A DNA stretch of 64,000 bases, taken from Chroococcidiopsis sp. CCMEE 29 (GTDB taxonomy: Bacteria > Cyanobacteriota > Cyanobacteriia > Cyanobacteriales > Chroococcidiopsidaceae). Both the position numbers and the translations under genes were made by a program. The notes beneath the pieces were generated by a model. The model saw nothing but the letters and a program-made list of their open reading frames with translations, searched no databases and was not told the origin of the DNA. Numbering within the stretch: the first letter of the stretch is position 1; the number at the start of each line of letters is the position of its first letter. Positions 42,979 through 51,414 of this stretch are shown in pieces. The stretch lies in the NCBI RefSeq assembly GCF_023558375.1, contig NZ_CP083761.1, positions 5,287,001 to 5,351,000 on the forward strand. Reading direction: 5' to 3'.

Positions 42979-43027
42979 TTAGGGGTTAGGGGTTAGGGGT
43001 TAGGGGTTAGGGGTTAGGGGTTAGGGG
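42979..43027 (+). repeat. STRR: seven perfect TTAGGGG heptads
   Basis: Seven head-to-tail copies of TTAGGGG, directly upstream of the DHH-CBS-CCA gene's start (42968, minus strand), followed by GGCGAGGGACGAGA. Shorter arrays of the complementary CCCCTAA heptad lie at 13110, 32526 and 35088. Short tandem heptamers are typical of filamentous cyanobacterial genomes. Confidence 0.9.
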
Positions 43028-43063
43028 CGAGGGACGAGAAAAGTATGAAGTATGAAATTTGCT

Positions 43064-43172
43064 CCTTCAGCCTTCAGCCTTTAACCTTCATCCTTTCAGC
43101 ATTAGAAGCAAAGCTAGTGGGAATGCTAGAGGAAACCTTCAGCCTTCAGCCTTTAACCTTCATCCTTTCAGC
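43064..43172 (+). repeat. Perfect 37-bp direct repeat, 35 bp apart
   Basis: Two identical units, 43064-43100 and 43136-43172, each built from CCTTCAGCCTTCAGCC and TTAACCTTCATCCTTTCAGC. A 62-codon frame over them is an artefact of the repeat. It lies in the 5' region of psbZ. A related word, CTTCATCCTTTACACTTC, appears at about 59268. Confidence 0.85.
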
Positions 43173-43308
43173 TGCTCCCCCTGCTGAAGAACTACTCCCT
43201 ATAGTGGTGCAATTTCTGATAGCTTACAAATAAGTAACGCTCAAAAAATAGCAAGCGTTAGGCTAAACGGTTTTTGATCTGCTTGTTGCTGTCTTGGGAG
43301 AAGCATTG

Positions 43309-43500
43309 ATGTTTACAATCCTATTCCAAATCGCCTTAATAGCTCTTGTTGCATTGTCATTTATCATGGTTGTTGGTGTCCCGGTTGCCTATGCCACTCC
43401 TCAGAATTGGGTTGAATCCAAAAGGTTCCTCTGGATTGGTTCTATCGTCTGGATTGGTCTTGTGTTTTTAGTTGGTGCCTTAAACTTTTTAGTGGTCTAA
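43309..43500 (+). CDS. psbZ: Photosystem II protein PsbZ (Ycf9)
   Basis: A 63-residue thylakoid membrane protein with two transmembrane helices: residues 3-25 ([20 protein letters not shown]) and 40-62 ([20 protein letters not shown]). The central [14 protein letters not shown] loop is diagnostic. It binds PSII at the periphery near CP43 and helps dimer and antenna stability. I chose the ATG at 43309 over one five codons upstream, since it gives the family start MTI/MFTILFQ. ribH follows on the same strand, 284 bp away. Confidence 0.95.
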   Translation: MFTILFQIALIALVALSFIMVVGVPVAYATPQNWVESKRFLWIGSIVWIGLVFLVGALNFLVV

Positions 43501-43784
43501 CCGGACTACTTATTTAAGAGGGGTCAGGGATCAGGGGTCAGGGATCAGGGAAACCCCATACTTAAAAGTAGGGGATTTAACTGGGATGCCTTGTTGGTTC
43601 AAGCTAGGCGCCGTCTCCAAACAACTTTTTGTTCGTTCTACACGGATACCTGGGGCTTGGCAAGTAGTTTTAAGGGCTAAGTTTTAAGTTTTGAATTAAA
43701 CAAGCCTCTATAACTTAGAAATCAAAACTGTTCTCTAACCCCTGATCCCTAACCTGATAATCTCTAACCTTAGTTAATACAGGA
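43501..43784. repeat. psbZ-ribH intergenic region with GGGGTCAGGGATC repeats
   Basis: About 280 bp. Contains GGGTCAGGGATCAGGGGTCA (43516-43545) and the complement-like CCTGATCCCTAACC at 43740-43756, which together could form a long hairpin. No gene is seen. Confidence 0.5.
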
Positions 43785-44369
43785 ATGGCAGTTTTCGAGG
43801 GAACATTTACTCAGGCAGAGCCTTTGCGGTTTGCCATAGTCATCGCTCGGTTCAATGACCTGGTAATCGGCAAGCTGATAGAGGGCTGTCAAGATTGTCT
43901 GAAACGCCATGGCATTGATATTAATCCTCATGGCACTCAGGTGGATTACGTTTATGTACCGGGCAGTTTTGAAGTACCAGTGGTGGCTCGCCAACTGGCA
44001 CTCACGCAACGCTATGATGCCATAATTTGCCTCGGTGCTGTAATTCGAGGTCAAACCCCTCACTTTGATTATGTAGCCGGTGAGGTAGCCAAGGGAATTG
44101 CGGCAGCTGGGTTTCAAACTGGGGTGCCGGTGATTTTTGGAATTTTGACAGCCGATACTATGCAGCAAGCCCTAGAACGGGCAGGCATTAAAAGTAATAA
44201 GGGCTGGGACTATGGCATGAATGCCCTGGAAATGGCTAGTCTCATGCGTCAACTGCGGGCGAATGTCACAGTAGAGCCTTACGCAAATAATTCCCAGTCT
44301 TTACCTGCCTCCTCCCTCAAAAGTGCCATCGCTGCCGATTTATCTCCGGCTTCAGAGGAACTGGGCTAG
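43785..44369 (+). CDS. ribH: 6,7-dimethyl-8-ribityllumazine synthase
   Basis: A 194-residue enzyme for the penultimate step of riboflavin synthesis. [20 protein letters not shown] at the start, [37 protein letters not shown] (catalytic region with His) and [19 protein letters not shown]. The domain ends near residue 160; the last 35 residues ([20 protein letters not shown]) are a low-complexity tail found in several cyanobacteria. Forms hollow icosahedral or pentameric assemblies in the cytoplasm. Confidence 0.95.
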   Translation: MAVFEGTFTQAEPLRFAIVIARFNDLVIGKLIEGCQDCLKRHGIDINPHGTQVDYVYVPGSFEVPVVARQLALTQRYDAIICLGAVIRGQTPHFDYVAGEVAKGIAAAGFQTGVPVIFGILTADTMQQALERAGIKSNKGWDYGMNALEMASLMRQLRANVTVEPYANNSQSLPASSLKSAIAADLSPASEELG

Positions 44370-44471
44370 AAGCAAGGGGTCAGGGGTCAGGGAGAATTTA
44401 CGCCTCACTCGTCACTTTTAGGGGTTGACAAACCGCTATTATTTTGACAAGCTAGTATATGCGGTGAATTT

Positions 44472-44543
44472 GCGGGTATAGCTCAGTGGTAGAGCGTCAC
44501 CTTGCCAAGGTGAATGTCGCGCGTTCGAATCGCGTTACCCGCT
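44472..44543 (+). tRNA. tRNA-Gly (anticodon GCC)
   Basis: Starts GCGGGTATAGCTCAGTGGTA (acceptor GCGGGTA and D-arm). The anticodon stem is CACCT/AGGTG with loop TTGCCAA, so the anticodon is GCC. The T-arm is GCGCG-TTCGAAT-CGCGT (one wobble), the acceptor 3' strand TACCCGC and the discriminator T. CCA is not encoded. All arms pair. Confidence 0.97.
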
Positions 44544-44801
44544 TTAAAAGTTAAAACGTAACGTTATTGCAGTAATTGCAGTCGAGAAGTTTAAATCGGT
44601 GTATTTTAGAATTTAAGCTAGGAGATAGAGTTATCCCATCTCTACTTCAAAATTACCCTTTGCTGGTAAACCTGAGTCAAGCACTACGAAGATAGTGTTT
44701 AATCAGGAAAAACTGATGGAAAGGCTGGGGAGTGCTTAGTCAGACCAAAGGGGTTTTAGATAAACTCGTAGGATAATCACTTTTCGGTTCTACGACCACC
44801 T
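44544..44801. other. Intergenic region after tRNA-Gly
   Basis: 258 bp. TTAAAAGTTAAAACG follows the tRNA. A stretch near 44620-44660 (GGAGATAGAGTTATCCCATCTC) is partly palindromic. I see no gene. Confidence 0.4.
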
Positions 44802-45209
44802 GTGCAACCTCAAAAAAACCAAAAGATTGATTTGAATGTGGACTACCCGTGTCCTTGCCGACGGCGCGGTCGCTTAATCCCGATTACGCTGACAGAAGCG
44901 TTTGGTTGCGATCGCTGTCAGCAACTGTTTGTGGTAGAAGAAAATGGATATGTGCTTGAGCAATTATCCACTAACTACCCTTATAAGCGAGCTTGGCGTT
45001 GGATAGGGAACCGTTGGAGTGTCTCTCAGCCCCGGTTCGGGCAAAGCTACCTTCCAGTGGCGCTGTTAATTATTTTCGGGCTGCTGATCTTCTGGCTGCC
45101 TTTGGCGCTGCGATCGCCCAACCATGCCAATATTCTGCTTTGGGCACTGGTAGCAGTGCTGTTAGCTGTCCTGCCAGCACTAATGGTCTGGCTTACTTAC
45201 AGACGTTAA
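44802..45209 (+). CDS. Conserved cyanobacterial membrane protein with a zinc-ribbon-like N-terminus
   Basis: 135 residues from a GTG start. CPCRRRGRLIPITLTEAFGC and CDRCQQLF give CxC...CxxC cysteines that could bind a metal. Two hydrophobic helices follow (YLPVALLIIFGLLIFWLPLA and LLWALVAVLLAVLPALMVWL), so the N-terminus and short tail are presumably cytoplasmic. I do not know its function. It ends 4 bp before proA on the same strand, suggesting cotranscription. Confidence 0.75.
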   Translation: MQPQKNQKIDLNVDYPCPCRRRGRLIPITLTEAFGCDRCQQLFVVEENGYVLEQLSTNYPYKRAWRWIGNRWSVSQPRFGQSYLPVALLIIFGLLIFWLPLALRSPNHANILLWALVAVLLAVLPALMVWLTYRR

Positions 45210-45213
45210 GTCA

Positions 45214-46479
45214 ATGACAGTTGATGCTTTTAATGCTTCCCCGGCTCTGATTGCTACCGTTCGTCGCGCCTATCAAGCTTCCTTAAAATTGGGGATCACC
45301 AAGGGAGCAGATCGTAGTCGTGCTGTCCAGGAGATGGCACAAGCGATCAAGCAATCGTTTGACTACATTCTGGAAGCAAACACTTTGGACTTAGAAGCCA
45401 GCCGGGAAATGGCGGTGCCAGAGCTGATTTTAGATTGGCTGAAGCTGACTCCCGAGCGGCTCCAGACTACGGTAGAGATTCTGCAACGGTTAGGAGAGTT
45501 ATCAGACCCGATTCGGCGGGTCAGACATGCTGATTATCAACTGGAAGACTCGCAGACTTACTACCAGTTGATGCCACTGGGGGTAATTGCGTTGATTTAT
45601 GAAGCGTTTCCAGAGTTAGGAGCGATCGCAGCGGGTTTGTGTATCAAAACTGGTAACAGCTTGATTCTTAGAGGTAGCAGTGAAGCTAGCCATTCTAATG
45701 CAGCGATTGCCCAAATTCTGAAATCAGCGCTGGACGACACTGGGTTGCCAGCTGGATGCCTGGAACTTCTAGAGACAGATCAGGGTGCTGTAATTCGGGA
45801 TTTAGTTACCCAAGACCAGTACTTAAATTTAGTAATTCCCTATGGTCGTCCCAGCTTGGTGCAGCAGGTAGTACGGCAGTCAACGGCACCTGTTTTAAAG
45901 TCAGCGATGGGTAACTGTTACCTTTACTGGTCGCTGTCAGGCAGTTTGGAGACGGCTCGCTGGATGATTTTAGACAGTCATCAGAGTGAACCAGATCCAG
46001 TGAATGCAATTGAAAAGGTATTGATTCCTCGCACAGCAAAGCCCTCATCCTTAGTAACTCTATGGAACAGCTTGCAGGACAAGGGCTTTGAAATTAGGGG
46101 AGATGCGGAACTGGTGGAGGCGTTTTCCGGATTGAAACTGGCTAAGGATTCCGAGTGGTGCCAAGCCTATTTAAACAAGACAGTTGCTTTCAAGGCGGTT
46201 GATAGTTTAGAGGCAGCGATGGTCTGGATTAATCAATACAGCAGTGGTCACGCTGACTGCATTGTTACAGAATCTTACCAAGAAAGTCGCCATTTTGCCT
46301 TGGGGGTAAACAGTGCCTCTACCTACATCAACGCTTCACCCCGCTTTTCTCGGATTCCGTCGCGGGGAGACTCAGTGTTTCTCGGTATGTCTAATCAAAG
46401 AGGACATCGCCGGGGGTTGATCAGTTTGGAAACACTGACGACAGTGAAACACATTGTTCAGGGGAACGAACGATTTTAG
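45214..46479 (+). CDS. proA: Gamma-glutamyl phosphate reductase
   Basis: 421 residues; second step of proline synthesis, reducing gamma-glutamyl phosphate to glutamate semialdehyde with NADPH. MPLGVIALIYEAFPELGAIA, CIKTGNSLILRGSSEASHSN and the C-terminal GHADCIVTES, INASPRFSRIPSRGDSVFLG place it in the ProA family. The usual catalytic Cys region is VIPRTAKPSSLVTLWNSLQ in place of the classic NAAETLL. This fits the divergent cyanobacterial ProA subgroup, which often sits beside a canonical ProA, so its activity is less certain. Confidence 0.85.
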   Translation: MTVDAFNASPALIATVRRAYQASLKLGITKGADRSRAVQEMAQAIKQSFDYILEANTLDLEASREMAVPELILDWLKLTPERLQTTVEILQRLGELSDPIRRVRHADYQLEDSQTYYQLMPLGVIALIYEAFPELGAIAAGLCIKTGNSLILRGSSEASHSNAAIAQILKSALDDTGLPAGCLELLETDQGAVIRDLVTQDQYLNLVIPYGRPSLVQQVVRQSTAPVLKSAMGNCYLYWSLSGSLETARWMILDSHQSEPDPVNAIEKVLIPRTAKPSSLVTLWNSLQDKGFEIRGDAELVEAFSGLKLAKDSEWCQAYLNKTVAFKAVDSLEAAMVWINQYSSGHADCIVTESYQESRHFALGVNSASTYINASPRFSRIPSRGDSVFLGMSNQRGHRRGLISLETLTTVKHIVQGNERF

Positions 46480-46578
46480 TTAGGGACGAGGGGCGAGGGG
46501 CGAGGGGCGACCCAATTTTAGATTTTGGATTTTGGATTGAATTTTCTCCCCCTGCTCCCCCTGCTTCCCCTGCTTTCC
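46480..46578. repeat. STRR and AT-rich repeats between proA and desC
   Basis: GGGGCGAGGGGCGAGGGGCG (46487-46507), TTTTAGATTTTGGATTTTGG (46516-46535), CCCCCTGCTCCCCCTGCTTC (46548-46567). These three repeat families lie head to tail between convergent genes. Confidence 0.75.
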
Positions 46579-47394
46579 CTACGATTTCTCGACTAGTTTC
46601 ACATTGGTGGCGAGACCCAGTGCTTGGAGCAACTGAATTGTCATCCAGGTAAGGTCGATTTCCCACCACTGCAAACCGTGACGAGCGGAGTATTGATACG
46701 CATGGTGGTTATTGTGCCAGCCTTCGCCGAAGACGAGTAAGGCTACCCACCAACAGTTAGTCGAGTTATCACCAGATTCGTGGCTACGATAGCCAAATTT
46801 ATGAGTGGCACTATTGACTAGCCATGTGCAGTGATAAACCCAAACAACACGAGCAAAAATCCCCCAGACCACAAACGGCCAGCCACCTAACAGTAATAAC
46901 ACTACACCCAGGGCAACCTGGATGAGAATGTAATTATTTTGCAAAAACTGATAAACTGGGTCGTCTGCAATGTCTTTAGTGAAGCGAGGAACTTCCGATG
47001 CAGCCGGTGAATCATGAAGCATCCAACCCATGTGACTCCACCAGAAGCCCTTATTAGAATCATGGGGATCGGCGTCTTGATCCGAGTGCAAATGATGGAT
47101 GCGGTGGTTCCCAACCCACTCGAATGGTCCTCCTTGGCAGGCGAGTGTCCCACAAAAAGCCAGGAAATATTCCAGCCACTTGGGAGTTTGAAAACTGCGG
47201 TGGGTGACAAGACGGTGAAATCCCAGAGTAATTCCCAAACCGCCGGTCACCCAGTAGAGAAAGAGAGCTACACCCACTGCTGCCCAGCTAAAGTTACTGG
47301 GAAGCAGGGCAAACATAGCTCCGATGTGCAAAACAACGAAGAATAGGATGTTATACCACTTTAAGCGGGGTTTGGTTGAGGTGGCAATTGTCAT
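46579..47394 (-). CDS. desC: Acyl-lipid delta-9 desaturase
   Basis: 271 residues with four membrane helices. The three histidine boxes of the di-iron centre are HRLVTH (residues about 60-65), HRIHH (about 97) and HNNHH (about 230). It places the first double bond in acyl chains of membrane glycerolipids, with ferredoxin as donor. Fits the cyanobacterial DesC length and the start TIATSTKPRLKWYNILFF. Convergent with proA and divergent from the PLP-enzyme gene. Confidence 0.94.
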   Translation of the reverse strand: MTIATSTKPRLKWYNILFFVVLHIGAMFALLPSNFSWAAVGVALFLYWVTGGLGITLGFHRLVTHRSFQTPKWLEYFLAFCGTLACQGGPFEWVGNHRIHHLHSDQDADPHDSNKGFWWSHMGWMLHDSPAASEVPRFTKDIADDPVYQFLQNNYILIQVALGVVLLLLGGWPFVVWGIFARVVWVYHCTWLVNSATHKFGYRSHESGDNSTNCWWVALLVFGEGWHNNHHAYQYSARHGLQWWEIDLTWMTIQLLQALGLATNVKLVEKS

Positions 47395-47470
47395 GCAGTA
47401 ACCTTTTTACGAATCATAGAACCCAATCTGTGTCTATTCCAAATCCACGAATTTAGATTGCAAAGACATA

Positions 47471-48721
47471 ATGATCAACAGCGTTGAACAGCTGCAAGCA
47501 GCAGAACAGGCACTATTTCAGATTTTTTCTGGAATTGACGCTCAGGTCAAGCAAAATCTCAAACGAGTCCTGCAGGCTTTTCGCCATCATCGGATAGGAG
47601 TGCATCATTTCGCCTCTGTCAGTGGTTATGGTCATGATGACTTAGGACGTCAGACTTTAGATCAGGTATTTGCTCAAGTGATGCAAGCCGAGGCAGCAGC
47701 AGTGCGGGTGCAGTTTGTTTCTGGTACCCATGCGATCGCCTGTGCCTTGTTTGGCGTTCTTCGTCCTGGCGATGAAATGCTAGCAGTAGCAGGTTCTCCC
47801 TACGACACGCTTGAAGAAGTGATTGGCTTGCGGGGTCAAAGCCAAGGTTCTCTGAGCGAGTTTGGTATCCGCTACCGACAATTAGATCTAACTAGCGAAG
47901 GAACAGTCGATTGGTCAGCTTTGGGGGAAGCTGTAAAAGATAGCACCCGTCTAGTATTAATCCAGCGTTCCTGTGGTTATTCTTGGCGTCCTAGTCTCTC
48001 AATTACCGACATTGAAAAAATCGTCCATTTGGTAAAACAGCAAAACCCCAACACCATTTGCTTTGTCGATAACTGTTATGGTGAATTTATTGAAGAGCGG
48101 GAACCAACATCGGTCGGTGCTGATTTGATGGCTGGGTCTTTAATTAAAAATCCTGGCGGTACTATTGTCACCGCTGGGGGTTATGTTGCTGGTCGAGCTG
48201 ACTTAGTAGAAGCAGCTGCCTGTCGGCTGACAGCACCGGGAATCGGTAGTTATGGTGGCGCGACCTTCGATCAAAATCGTCTGCTGTTTCAGGGACTATT
48301 TCTCGCTCCCCAAATGGTAGGAGAGGCGATGAAAGGTAATCATCTCACAGCTTATGTGTTCAATCAGTTAGGCTACCCAGTAAATCCCCAACCAATGGCA
48401 CCCCGCCGCGATGTAATTCAGGCGATTCAATTGGGTTCTCCCAAAAAGCTGATTGACTTCTGTCGAGCGATTCAACAGCATTCGCCAGTGGGTTCCTATC
48501 TCGAACCCATCCCAGCGGAAATGCATGGCTACGAGAGCCAGCTAGTAATGGCTGGGGGAACATTTATCGATGGCAGTACCTCTGAATTTTCAGCTGATGG
48601 TCCTTTGCGAGAACCGTATGTGGTTTTTTGCCAGGGAGGCACGCATTGGACTCATGTGGCGATCGCCTTAGAAACGGCAATTCAGGCTGTGGGACCGGCT
48701 GATTCTGTCAACCGATTTTAG
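47471..48721 (+). CDS. Aluminium-resistance / methionine gamma-lyase family PLP protein
   Basis: 416 residues. RHHRIGVHHFASVSGYGHDD at the N-terminus; VRVQFVSGTHAIACALFGVL; CFVDNCYGEFIEEREPTSVG; and the PLP-binding Lys in MAGSLIKNPGGTIVTAGGYV. These identify the PF06838 family (YnbB type). The aluminium-resistance name comes from one early genetic study. Members are fold-type-I PLP enzymes resembling methionine gamma-lyase, with the true substrate unproven. Confidence 0.9.
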   Translation: MINSVEQLQAAEQALFQIFSGIDAQVKQNLKRVLQAFRHHRIGVHHFASVSGYGHDDLGRQTLDQVFAQVMQAEAAAVRVQFVSGTHAIACALFGVLRPGDEMLAVAGSPYDTLEEVIGLRGQSQGSLSEFGIRYRQLDLTSEGTVDWSALGEAVKDSTRLVLIQRSCGYSWRPSLSITDIEKIVHLVKQQNPNTICFVDNCYGEFIEEREPTSVGADLMAGSLIKNPGGTIVTAGGYVAGRADLVEAAACRLTAPGIGSYGGATFDQNRLLFQGLFLAPQMVGEAMKGNHLTAYVFNQLGYPVNPQPMAPRRDVIQAIQLGSPKKLIDFCRAIQQHSPVGSYLEPIPAEMHGYESQLVMAGGTFIDGSTSEFSADGPLREPYVVFCQGGTHWTHVAIALETAIQAVGPADSVNRF

Positions 48722-48875
48722 ATTTTGGATTTTGGATTAAAACCCTATAGATAAATCTAGGGGTCAGGGCTCGGGGATCGGGGGTCAGGGATGAAAAAGG
48801 CGCTTTGTGCCTCTTCCCTCTGGGCGTCCCCGTGTCCTCTTCAACTCTTGTCCCTAACCCCTTGTGTAAGCGATC
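48722..48875. repeat. Repeat-rich intergenic stretch
   Basis: TTTTGGATTTTGGATT, GGGGTCAGGGCTCGGGGATC and GGGCGTCCCCGTGTCCTCTT. These are members of at least three repeat families seen elsewhere in the window. Confidence 0.65.
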
Positions 48876-48894
48876 GCCTACATATTATGTAGGC
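48876..48894. terminator. Bidirectional hairpin between convergent genes
   Basis: GCCTACAT-ATT-ATGTAGGC is a perfect 8-bp stem between the converging PLP-protein and DUF4335 genes. No T-run of note on either side, so efficiency is unknown. Confidence 0.45.
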
Positions 48895-48912
48895 AATCAA
48901 CCACAAAAGTTT

Positions 48913-50583
48913 TTAATTTGTTGGATTTGCTGGATTTGCCGAATTTGGTGAATTTTCTTTCTCCATAGACTCCAGAAATGCCTGGACTTTGCCATTGGGG
49001 TTAAGAACTACTCGAATTCTAGGAGTTTGACCGCTGGGGCTTGGGGAAACAAAGCGTTCACCGATCAAAGGCATACCGCTGCGATCGACGTAGGTTCTTG
49101 CTGCCTGTCCCAAGGGTTCAATTCTTTGAATAGTACCGTCAACATCCAGTAGAATGCTGTACTCCAAAGTTTGTTTTAAGCCTGAAGGTGGCTCCCAGCG
49201 TTGGCTGAAAAAGTCTCTAGCCTCAGTTACTTGGGCTGTAGGGGCATACGCTGTGGTTTTAGGTTCACTCGGTGTAGTTGGCGTGCTAGGCGATCGCTTT
49301 TGGATAGCGGCATTAAGCCTTTGTTGGGCTGTAGGCGCTTCACCTGACTCGACTGGAGGACCACTACGAGTTGCCGCAGGCGGCACAGGTAAAGTATTAG
49401 GACTGGGAGGATTATTTTGAGGCTGGGATCTAGGTACGTCAGCAGGAGGCGTAATGCCTGGTAAAGTTGTTACCCCACTTACCCCAGGAACAGCAGTTTG
49501 TCTAGTCACCGACCCAGCCTGCCCTGGCGTTGGGTTAATAACAATCGTTGAAGGCGCTGTTGAGCGGAGAATCGGGTCGACTGGAGTTGTTTGAGTTGTG
49601 GGTGTTGATGGAGTGCTAAGAGCGTTGGGAGTGACTGTGGTTGATTGGGGTGGGGGTACTGGTAGAGTTCCCTGAATTGGTGGAGCTGTACCAGGTACAC
49701 TCAATGGCGGGAGGTTATTATTAGGTGGTGAAATATTAGGATTTGCGGGTGGTAGAGCAGGCAAAGTTTCCAGGGAGGACAGTGGCGGGGTGGGTGATGG
49801 TTGAAGGGCAGTTTGCTGCTGGTTTCTATTGTTTATAGCTACTTGTGGTCGAGAATTCGAGCGATTGAACAGTTGCACCCCAACTGTCGTTAAACCTACA
49901 CCTAGCAAAAGTATCGCCGCAATACTAGCCCAAGCAGTAGAAGGGGTAACGGCAGAATACCTGCTAGAACGAGAACGTTTAAGCGGCGGTAGAGTCACCA
50001 CATCAGCAGCATATTCATCGAGCGCAGTTGATAGATCGAACAGTTGCAACATGCTCAACTGAACGACTTGGCCAGTTTGGTTGTTTGCTAATGGTCCTAG
50101 GAAAAGGTTATGGGATAGCCTTCTGCCCGATTCTAAGTATATTGCTGCAGATGTTGGCGCTGTGTCATAGCCGATGTCCTCTCCGTTCACATTGGCAGAA
50201 GGCAAAGGGTCTACTCGCGGTGCTTCAGATGGATCTAACGTATCCGGCGGAGTTGAATCCACTGCTCGTGGAGAAGGCGATACCGCCTGTGAGGATAAGT
50301 TTGCCTGTTTTTCTATGAGAAGATTAAATTGCTCAGGGGATTGGCTAAGTAAATCCTGCACGTATGTGTTGACAGCTTCATGCAGGGCTGTGAGTTGTTC
50401 TTGATCGCCTTGGATGTTAAATCGTTTTTCTTCTGGCAGCCGTGGGTCATCGAAGCGTAGATCGAACTGTGACAGGGAAGTCACGGAACGGCCTACCCAG
50501 CGGGATAAAGGTGAATTGCGATCCACAATTTCCAGCGTGCAGGTAGGTGGAGTGTAACGGCGTATAACTGGATTTGGAGGCAT
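48913..50583 (-). CDS. DUF4335 domain protein with one transmembrane helix and a Pro-rich domain
   Basis: 556 residues. The N-terminal 180 residues carry the DUF4335 blocks (RRYTPPTCTLEIVDRNSPLS; FDLRFDDPRLPEEKRFNIQG; LSHNLFLGPLANNQTGQVVQ). A membrane helix near residues 216-236 (ASIAAILLLGVGLTTVGVQL) leads to some 200 residues of Pro/Thr/Ser-rich linker (TPSTPTTQTTPVDPIL). The C-terminal domain has LEYSILLDVDGTIQRIEPLG. Topology suggests an anchor with an external globular end. The role is unknown; it pairs with DUF3038, 60 bp upstream, in many cyanobacteria. Confidence 0.87.
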   Translation of the reverse strand: MPPNPVIRRYTPPTCTLEIVDRNSPLSRWVGRSVTSLSQFDLRFDDPRLPEEKRFNIQGDQEQLTALHEAVNTYVQDLLSQSPEQFNLLIEKQANLSSQAVSPSPRAVDSTPPDTLDPSEAPRVDPLPSANVNGEDIGYDTAPTSAAIYLESGRRLSHNLFLGPLANNQTGQVVQLSMLQLFDLSTALDEYAADVVTLPPLKRSRSSRYSAVTPSTAWASIAAILLLGVGLTTVGVQLFNRSNSRPQVAINNRNQQQTALQPSPTPPLSSLETLPALPPANPNISPPNNNLPPLSVPGTAPPIQGTLPVPPPQSTTVTPNALSTPSTPTTQTTPVDPILRSTAPSTIVINPTPGQAGSVTRQTAVPGVSGVTTLPGITPPADVPRSQPQNNPPSPNTLPVPPAATRSGPPVESGEAPTAQQRLNAAIQKRSPSTPTTPSEPKTTAYAPTAQVTEARDFFSQRWEPPSGLKQTLEYSILLDVDGTIQRIEPLGQAARTYVDRSGMPLIGERFVSPSPSGQTPRIRVVLNPNGKVQAFLESMEKENSPNSANPANPTN

Positions 50584-50643
50584 AGGCGGGAAGTGTTAGA
50601 GGTCAGGGGTCAGGGGTCAGGGGAGAAGCAAAGCTCTATCGTT

Positions 50644-51258
50644 CTAGTCCCTAGCCCCTAGATTTTGTGAGCGGTCTAGAAGTGCTAACCATAGGTGGCG
50701 GTGACCATTAGGACTGCTGTAAAACAGCAAATCTATCATCAGTTTTAGAGCTAGCTGGCTTAGCAAGTTTGTCGAGATGTTATCGTCATCCTCCATGCGT
50801 TCTTGGTAAAGATTGCTAAAGGCATCAAGATAATCTCCCAGTAAAGAAACTTTATGGGGTTCTTCATTGTTTTCTGCCGCTTGTTCAAGCAGAGCAACAG
50901 CGCGACGAATCAGTTCTTGGTGTTGTTTCGTCAGATAACAGATGATTAAAACTAGCGATCGCGCTTCTTCCACATCTAGCTTTTTCCGTCCTCCTTCGCC
51001 TTTGCGTAGCGGATTTGACTGGCGCAGCCGCCACAGCGCTACGCGGTCTGGCACTTTTGACTCCAAATTTAGCTGAATTGCTGCTTGCAACATAGCCTCT
51101 GAGCCAATCCCTGCTAAAGCTTCTAGCGCCAACAATACTAAGTCCAGTTGGGCTTTGATGTTATTTAACTGAGTTGGTTCAGGACTAGTGCGAGTGAGTT
51201 CTTCCCATTGAGAAGCTGGACTGAAGGACTGAGCGCTAGATTGCATAACTTTAAGCAT
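50644..51258 (-). CDS. DUF3038 domain protein
   Basis: 204-residue, mostly helical soluble protein. LNNIKAQLDLVLLALEALAG, LWRLRQSNPLRKGEGGRKKL and EARSLVLIICYLTKQHQELI are the conserved blocks. Found next to DUF4335 proteins in cyanobacteria, and here upstream on the same strand, so the two may form one complex or pathway. The function of both is unknown. Confidence 0.88.
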   Translation of the reverse strand: MLKVMQSSAQSFSPASQWEELTRTSPEPTQLNNIKAQLDLVLLALEALAGIGSEAMLQAAIQLNLESKVPDRVALWRLRQSNPLRKGEGGRKKLDVEEARSLVLIICYLTKQHQELIRRAVALLEQAAENNEEPHKVSLLGDYLDAFSNLYQERMEDDDNISTNLLSQLALKLMIDLLFYSSPNGHRHLWLALLDRSQNLGARD

Positions 51259-51414
51259 AGGGGGTAAAACTGAGACGAACTAACTGGTTACTCATTTTGA
51301 AACCAGAGTTTACACCGTTATGGCTACTTTCCAACAATCATCAGCGATTAGCTGTGTAGGATGTGGATTTTGGGATTTCTCCTCAGTAAATACCTATTAC
51401 CTTACACCCGTATG

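Noticed and set aside
42979-43027. Possible CRISPR array
   Set aside because: Units are 7 bp with no spacers; this is a simple heptad repeat, and no cas genes are present.
43045-43233. 62-codon forward ORF
   Set aside because: It consists mainly of two copies of the 37-bp direct repeat; no start signal or family.
44420-44471. Two TTGACA boxes before tRNA-Gly
   Set aside because: Neither has a -10 hexamer at 16-18 bp; spacing to TATTAT or TATATG is only 6 bp.
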